In this document: positions 59,308 through 64,000 of the stretch, in pieces
Layout: each line of letters starts with the position of its first letter
Numbering within the stretch: the first letter of the stretch is position 1
Origin: Quercus robur
Taxonomy: Eukaryota; Streptophyta; Magnoliopsida; Fagales; Fagaceae
Length of the DNA stretch: 64,000 nt
Direction: 5' to 3'
Assembly (NCBI RefSeq): GCF_932294415.1
Contig: NC_065536.1
Span: forward strand, 17,791,974-17,855,973
Program-made: the position numbers and the translations under genes
The notes under the pieces: generated by a model
Told to the model about the DNA's origin: nothing
The model's database searches: none
Seen by the model: only the letters and a program-made list of their open reading frames with translations

Positions 59308-59637
59308 ACCTATTGGTTTTAAAGTGGGGTAATATAACTCACAATCTGACATAATTATTATACATACATATAAATATATACATGATTTGATTTGAATCTA
59401 TAAAGCCCATTCTATGATGATTAATTGCTTTTTATCATGAAGTCAATATACTATTTGATTTTTGGTGTAAATGAGATTTTAATTGATTTTTATTCAATGA
59501 TAGATTCATAATTGCAGAACTGGTTTACTTAGATGTGTTGATTGTTCAGTTAGATTTATATCATATAGTTGTAGAATTTCATTACGTGTTTTTTGTAATA
59601 TACAATTTTTATTGTTACCGTTTCATTCCATACAATA

Positions 59638-59815
59638 AAAAGACAAATAGGAGAGCGTGAATTTATAATTACAGGATATTACCTACATTTTAAAAAGAGA
59701 AGTGTAATAACTATTTGGAAAAATAATAGACAAACAGGAGAGCGTGAATATATAATTACAGGATATTGCCTACGTTTAAAAAAAAAGTGTACTAACTATT
59801 TGGAAAAATAATTAT
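59638..59815. repeat. Tandem duplication, about 90-bp unit x2
   Basis: GACAAA.AGGAGAGCGTGAAT, ATAATTACAGGATATT and ACTATTTGGAAAAATAAT occur twice in order. It is non-coding. Confidence 0.85.
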
Positions 59816-59825
59816 AAGAATGTAG

Positions 59826-59990
59826 ACTTTTTTTTAGAGACAGTTTCAACCTATGACATCCATTCCTAATAATAGCTATATATCATCAAACCAAGATACC
59901 AATTAATTTTTAGTGTAGGCGAGGATTGAACCCCAAATCTCTTATTCAACTATTAAAGATTTTACTAATTAAGTTAACTGAAACCCACAT
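59826..59990 (-). mobile_element. tRNA-derived SINE, older copy
   Basis: It has the same layout as 59149-59307: GAGACAGTTTCAACCTATG, CATCAAACCAAGATACCAATTA, GTGTAGGCGAGGATTGAACCCC and AATTAAGTTAACTGAAACCCAC. The A-box region has decayed. No clear target duplication is visible. Confidence 0.75.
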
Positions 59991-60629
59991 AAAAATGTAG
60001 ACCTAATAAACAAGAAAGGGATCATGAACAATTGAAATCTTCTTTTTTATATTTCTTATTTAATTTATTTCAAACACAAAATTTCAAATGAAAAATAGTT
60101 ATTAAAAAAAATGAAACATAAATATAAACTTCTATTAAGCAATAATGAATTTCATGGATGGAACATCATATGTTCTAATAATTATTATCTATGGAAAATT
60201 ATAAAACTCATTATAATTTTTAGGATACTTACGCATAAAAATGTAGTAGTTATCTAAATACTAATAATTACAAACTCAAATATATATATATATATATATA
60301 TATATGCACGGGTCAACCAATAGTAATAATAAGTATATTCAATAGTTGTAATATTAGAGGGAAGTTTATTCTACCTTAACTATACCAAAGTAGTGAGGGT
60401 AAATTAGAGGAGTCTTTGCAATTTCCTAAATAGTTTATTTGGATCTAATGTTTTATTGCACTGGACTCATTAAAATGATGAAACACATGTCTACTTTATC
60501 CTTAGGAGGGGGAGTACGATTCATCCTAGAATTACCGAATTACTCAAAAATTAAAGTTAACTTTTGAGAAATTCGGTTCAAGTAGGAGAAGTATTAAGTC
60601 CAATTATGTCTACATATGTTCGAGACTGA
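59991..60629. other. AT-rich gene-free stretch
   Basis: A (TA)n tract lies at 60282-60305. The end (60545-60620) shares AATTCGGTTCAAGTAGGAG and AAGTCCAATTATGTCTACAT with the flank of kinase pseudogene 1 near 35420-35470. Confidence 0.5.
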
Positions 60630-61315
60630 TAGTGGCGGAGCCGAAAACTTTTTATAGGGGGCCAAGCTATATGTAACAAAATTCTTAAAAGTTTTTTATT
60701 TTTTTATTTAATGGAAGACCCCAAACAAGTAATTTATGTCATAAAAATTAAAAATCAGTCATTTATAAATTATAAACAAGTCATTCAAGTGTTTTTTTTT
60801 TTTTTTTGATAATTTTAATAGTTAGAATGGGAGAAAAAAGATTGGAGTTCCAGATGTCATGAACACATCAAGAGATGCCAACCAAACAAAACCAAATAAT
60901 TTTTTTTTTTTTTTTTTGAGAAACAAAAACCAAATAAAATTTGAAGCAAGATAATAATACAAAATATAAATACATCACTCAATATATACAACACTATATT
61001 ATTACATATATATAATTTAAGTTATAAACTCAACCGTACCATTTTTTTGTTAGGCTTTTTGTACTAGATTTATTATTTTTTTTCTTTGGTTTTTTGTTTA
61101 CCAATTTAATTTGAAAAGTGTTACATCCACAATATTTTCACAATATTTTACATATATTGGACTAGTTCAAAAATTTTAGATGATAATTTTAAATTTTGAG
61201 AGAGTCAATTCTAAAATTTGGGAGGGCCAATGAATAAATTTACATGTAATTTTAGTAATTTATAATTTTTTTTTACTAGCTGGGGGTGGCCATGGCCCCC
61301 CCTAGCCCGCCTCTG
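60630..61315. mobile_element. hAT-like non-autonomous element, 0.69 kb
   Basis: The ends TAGTGGCGGAG and CCCGCCTCTG are related to the elements at 3272 and 27938. The flanks GAGACTGA (60622-60629) and GAGTCTAA (61316-61323) match at six of eight bases, consistent with an aged duplication. G-run and C-run motifs lie inside the ends. It is non-coding. Confidence 0.6.
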
Positions 61316-61920
61316 GAGTCTAAGACAGGGGCTTCACCAACTAATAATGTTCATTGAAACATGGCTGCCTAGAAAGTATGATGAAGTATAACAATTCAAT
61401 TTTCAGAAAAATCAATAGTTGAATGGAAAGTAATTCTGTCATTTTCTTTTCTTTTCGTTTCTTTTCTCTTCTTCCTTTTCCTTAATAGGTGTCCATTTGG
61501 AACGCATGTTTTCTGTGCGTTCTTGAGTTTAGCTGAAAAACAGTGAGTCTCATGCACTGTTCACAGGACCCGAAAGTACTTTTTTTAGCAAAAAAAACTT
61601 TAAAACTAGGTCTCACAGCACTATTCACACATTTAAAAATTATTTTGTTATAATGTTTTTAGTTTTCAGTTTTCAACAATAAGCGGTATCCAAACAAACC
61701 CAGGTGAACAAGGATTCAATTGGAAGAGGCTTATGCGTAACTTTCAAGCCCACCTAAAGAACAATATTCTTTGTTCTAACAGTAACTTTCACAAACAATA
61801 TTCGAACACCCATCTTGATTCAAACGAAATGTTTACTTTTTAGTCTACTTCTGAGGTGAAATGTATGATAAAGTCTGACTATTCAATTTTTGGAAAAATT
61901 AAGTATTTCTTTTTCTTTTC
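61316..61920. other. Copy of the kinase upstream flank; empty hAT site
   Basis: 61715-61910 pairs with 3205-3271 and 5107-5330 (GAGGCTTAT.CG, CTTTCAAGCCC.C, AATATTCT, TCTAAC.GTAACTT, GAA.TGTTTA, ATTCAATTTTTG) without the 1.8 kb element. No kinase coding sequence follows, so this flank copy is orphaned. Confidence 0.65.
61485..61700 (-). mobile_element. Tourist-like MITE, GTTTGGAT family, copy 3
   Basis: Read in reverse it starts GGGTTTGTTTGGATACCGC and shares TTGAAAACTGAAAACT and ATTTTTAAATGTGTGAATAG with the copies at 998 and 45694. The left end as written is TGTCCATTTGGAACGCA. A TTA duplication is not clear, so the ends are approximate. Confidence 0.6.
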
Positions 61921-62022
61921 TTTTCTCTAAACTAGTGGAAGACCCGCGCAATGCTTAGATAATGTTGTAAACTGTTATATGAAAAAAGTTATGTAAAATG
62001 TTGAATATATGTTAAAATAATA

Positions 62023-62634
62023 CTCCTTCCATCCCAGTTTATTTGTCCTCTATTCCATTTTGGGATGTCCCAAAATATTGTCCTGTTTCTAAAAATAAAA
62101 TTAATTAATTTACTAATGTTTCTATTATACCCCTATTTTATTTTCAAAATTATTTGAAAAGAAAACTAACAAATATTTAAAAAATCAATCTAATTGGGCC
62201 ACCTTTTTAGTTGTCTTATTAAAAATAACTCTTTTAAAAAAAAGTTGCTAAATTTATTTAAGGATAGTTTTGTAAACTTATACAACCTTCATCCCACTTT
62301 GTTTGTCCTTTATTCCATTTTAGGATGTCCCAAAATATTGTCCTGTTTCTAAAAATAAAAGTCATTAATTTACTAATGTTCCTATTATACCCCTATTTTA
62401 TTAATAATTCAATTTTTTGATAAATTTATTTAAGGGTAATTTTGGAAACTTATACATTTTTAAAAGGTAGACAAGACAATAAATGATGTTCCCTTAAAAA
62501 GTTTCACTTTTCAAACAGGATAAACAAAATGGGATGGAAGGAGTACATTTTTATAAGGCAGACAAGATAATAAATGATGTTCCCTTAAAAAGTTTGACTT
62601 TTCAAACAGGACAAACAAATTGGGACGGAGGGAG
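62023..62634. mobile_element. Stowaway-type MITE with a second copy nested inside
   Basis: The outer ends CTCCTTCCATCCCAGTTT and TTGGGACGGAGGGAG are flanked by TA. A second left end (CTTCATCCCACTTTGTTTGTCC, from about 62283) and a second right end (GGGATGGAAGGAG to 62543) lie inside. The order is left, left, right, right, consistent with self-nesting of one family. It is non-coding. Confidence 0.75.
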
Positions 62635-64000
62635 TAACATGAAGTAACACATTTTTATCAACTCAAACAAAAATCTGTAGTTAAATTTTCAATTAGAATT
62701 GCTTGATATAACATTTATCCTTGACTTCACAAATCGTAGATGACTTTAATAAAACAAAACTCACTTGAAGTTAAATAGGGGCAACACTAATGGATTCACA
62801 TCCAGTGCAATAGCTAGGGTATTGCACGGGGTGCAATATCTCAATTCTCAGCCATAGATTTAATCTAATGGCTTAAGCCTTTGACACCTCACCAAATAAC
62901 AAAATGACTATTTTGCCCTTAAAAAATTTCACCCGCCCACTGTTTCAGTTTCAGCCCTAACTTTTCACAAACTCAAATTTTCTCTCTCTCTCTCTCTCTC
63001 TCCCTTGCGCAGCTGCTTCTCCTTCAGCCCATTCTCTGCCTCTTCTTCAATCCATTGTCACAGCAGCCCGATACCAGTCCACACAAGGCCAAGCCTCTCT
63101 CTTTGCCATCACTGTTGCTTCGATGATCGAAACCCATGGTTATCATTTTGTTTTAGTTTTGATTAGTTTGATATTGGGTTTTCTTGATGCATGTAAATTC
63201 TGGTGATTTTGCTTGGGTTGGGTTTTTTGGCGGTATGGCAGAATGTACTACGATTACATGAAAAGTGACATGCTTGTAGGTTGCTGTATGTATGGGTCTC
63301 TTGGCTTTGCCATATAAACATTTTGATATTAGATTTATGAATTTTATTTTTCTTCCCTTGATTTTTTTTACCAAAGATCATCATTTTCTTTCATTTATAG
63401 GCACTAAAGATTATGACTTTCTTAGTTTCTTTCATTGAAACATTACTATGCTTCTTAGCATAATAATAATTTCTGAAATTGGAATTTGTTACCGTTGAGA
63501 AATATATTTGTTGCTGTATGTATGCTTTTTGTTTTTATTTTTTATCTATGACTGAGACTTTGAATTATTATTGAAATTCCCATGTGTAAGTTTAGAAATT
63601 CCAATTTCACATTGATACTAGAACTCCAAGCAAATCGTATTCAAAGTTGAACTTTAATCTACAACTCTATAGTCTAGGACAGAACTAGAACATGATGCAG
63701 AGATGCACAACTACTGATATTCTCATTTATTACTGTTTCAAATGTTTTCTACTGCTCCACTGGTTTGTGTTAGTAAATCTTATGGATTGAGACTTCCTCG
63801 TGAATTTGCACTTCTCATGAAGCAGCTTCTATATTTGGACCGGTCCACCTGGTTGTTGGCTCCAAACTTGAAAATGCTTCAGGACCAGAGGATCTCCATT
63901 GTTCCAAACTGAAGAAGCAAATATGGGGACAGTTTCAAATGAACCTTGTTTATATAGATATACTTTCTCCTAGGTGAAAGGCTTTATTTTCGTTTCTCTT
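62635..64000. other. Right end of window, no supported gene
   Basis: A (CT)n run at 62982-63002 is followed by CT-rich DNA and an ATG at 63123, which could be the 5' leader of a gene. No open frame with a recognisable product follows within the window. The rest is AT-rich. Confidence 0.4.

Noticed and set aside
63123-64000. Start of a gene after the CT-rich leader at the right end
   Set aside because: No open frame with a recognisable product or clear splice pattern within the window.

Overview
This is a plant nuclear genome window, almost certainly from a woody eudicot. The evidence is AT-rich intergenic DNA, GT-AG introns, an LRR receptor-kinase cluster, Ty3/gypsy LTRs primed by initiator-Met tRNA, L1-type LINEs with a plant-style C-terminal RNase H, and Tourist, Stowaway, hAT and SINE insertions. 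Fagaceae (oak or chestnut) is my best guess, but nothing in the sequence proves it. Nothing looks bacterial or viral.

Only two loci look like intact protein genes. The first is a complete two-exon LRR receptor-like kinase of the EFR/XA21 type (5511-8868, + strand, 1026 aa, non-RD kinase). The second is a tiny two-exon gene on the minus strand (44969-45449, 60 aa) for a secreted peptide with an acidic-Tyr-Pro region and a Gly4 run, recovered here by joining two exons across an intron. Both have broken relatives in the window: kinase pseudogenes at 35519-38296 and 40637-42763, and a peptide pseudogene at 19445-19880. A conserved minus-strand exon of unknown function lies just downstream of each kinase copy (9070-9365, about 38520-38770, 42965-43240). 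The ancestral unit therefore looks like kinase, convergent exon, then peptide gene, and it has been copied and partly decayed.

Layout: 0-5.1 kb is nested repeats (foldback element, Tourist MITEs, LINE end, 1.8 kb hAT-like element). 5.1-9.4 kb is the intact kinase and convergent exon. 10.2-16.1 kb is an old Ty3/gypsy element. 16.1-21.4 kb holds decayed duplicated DNA, a solo LTR and the broken peptide copy. 21.6-26.1 kb is a hAT MITE, a decayed LINE split by a MULE-like element, and another TIR element. 26.4-34.1 kb is duplicated flank DNA with a hAT element and a 5'-truncated LINE carrying an 849-bp GC-rich insertion. 35.5-43.3 kb is the two kinase pseudogenes. 44.3-46.4 kb is the intact peptide gene. 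46.4-64 kb is gene-poor: a 2.1 kb solo LTR, tandem duplications, hAT-like elements, minisatellites, a PBS/PPT remnant, tRNA-derived SINEs, a duplicated kinase upstream flank and nested Stowaway MITEs.

Because the segments are duplicated, several transposon insertions can be checked against an empty paralogous site inside the same window. This fixes their ends and target-site duplications to the base and orders insertions relative to the duplications. All comparisons were made by eye.
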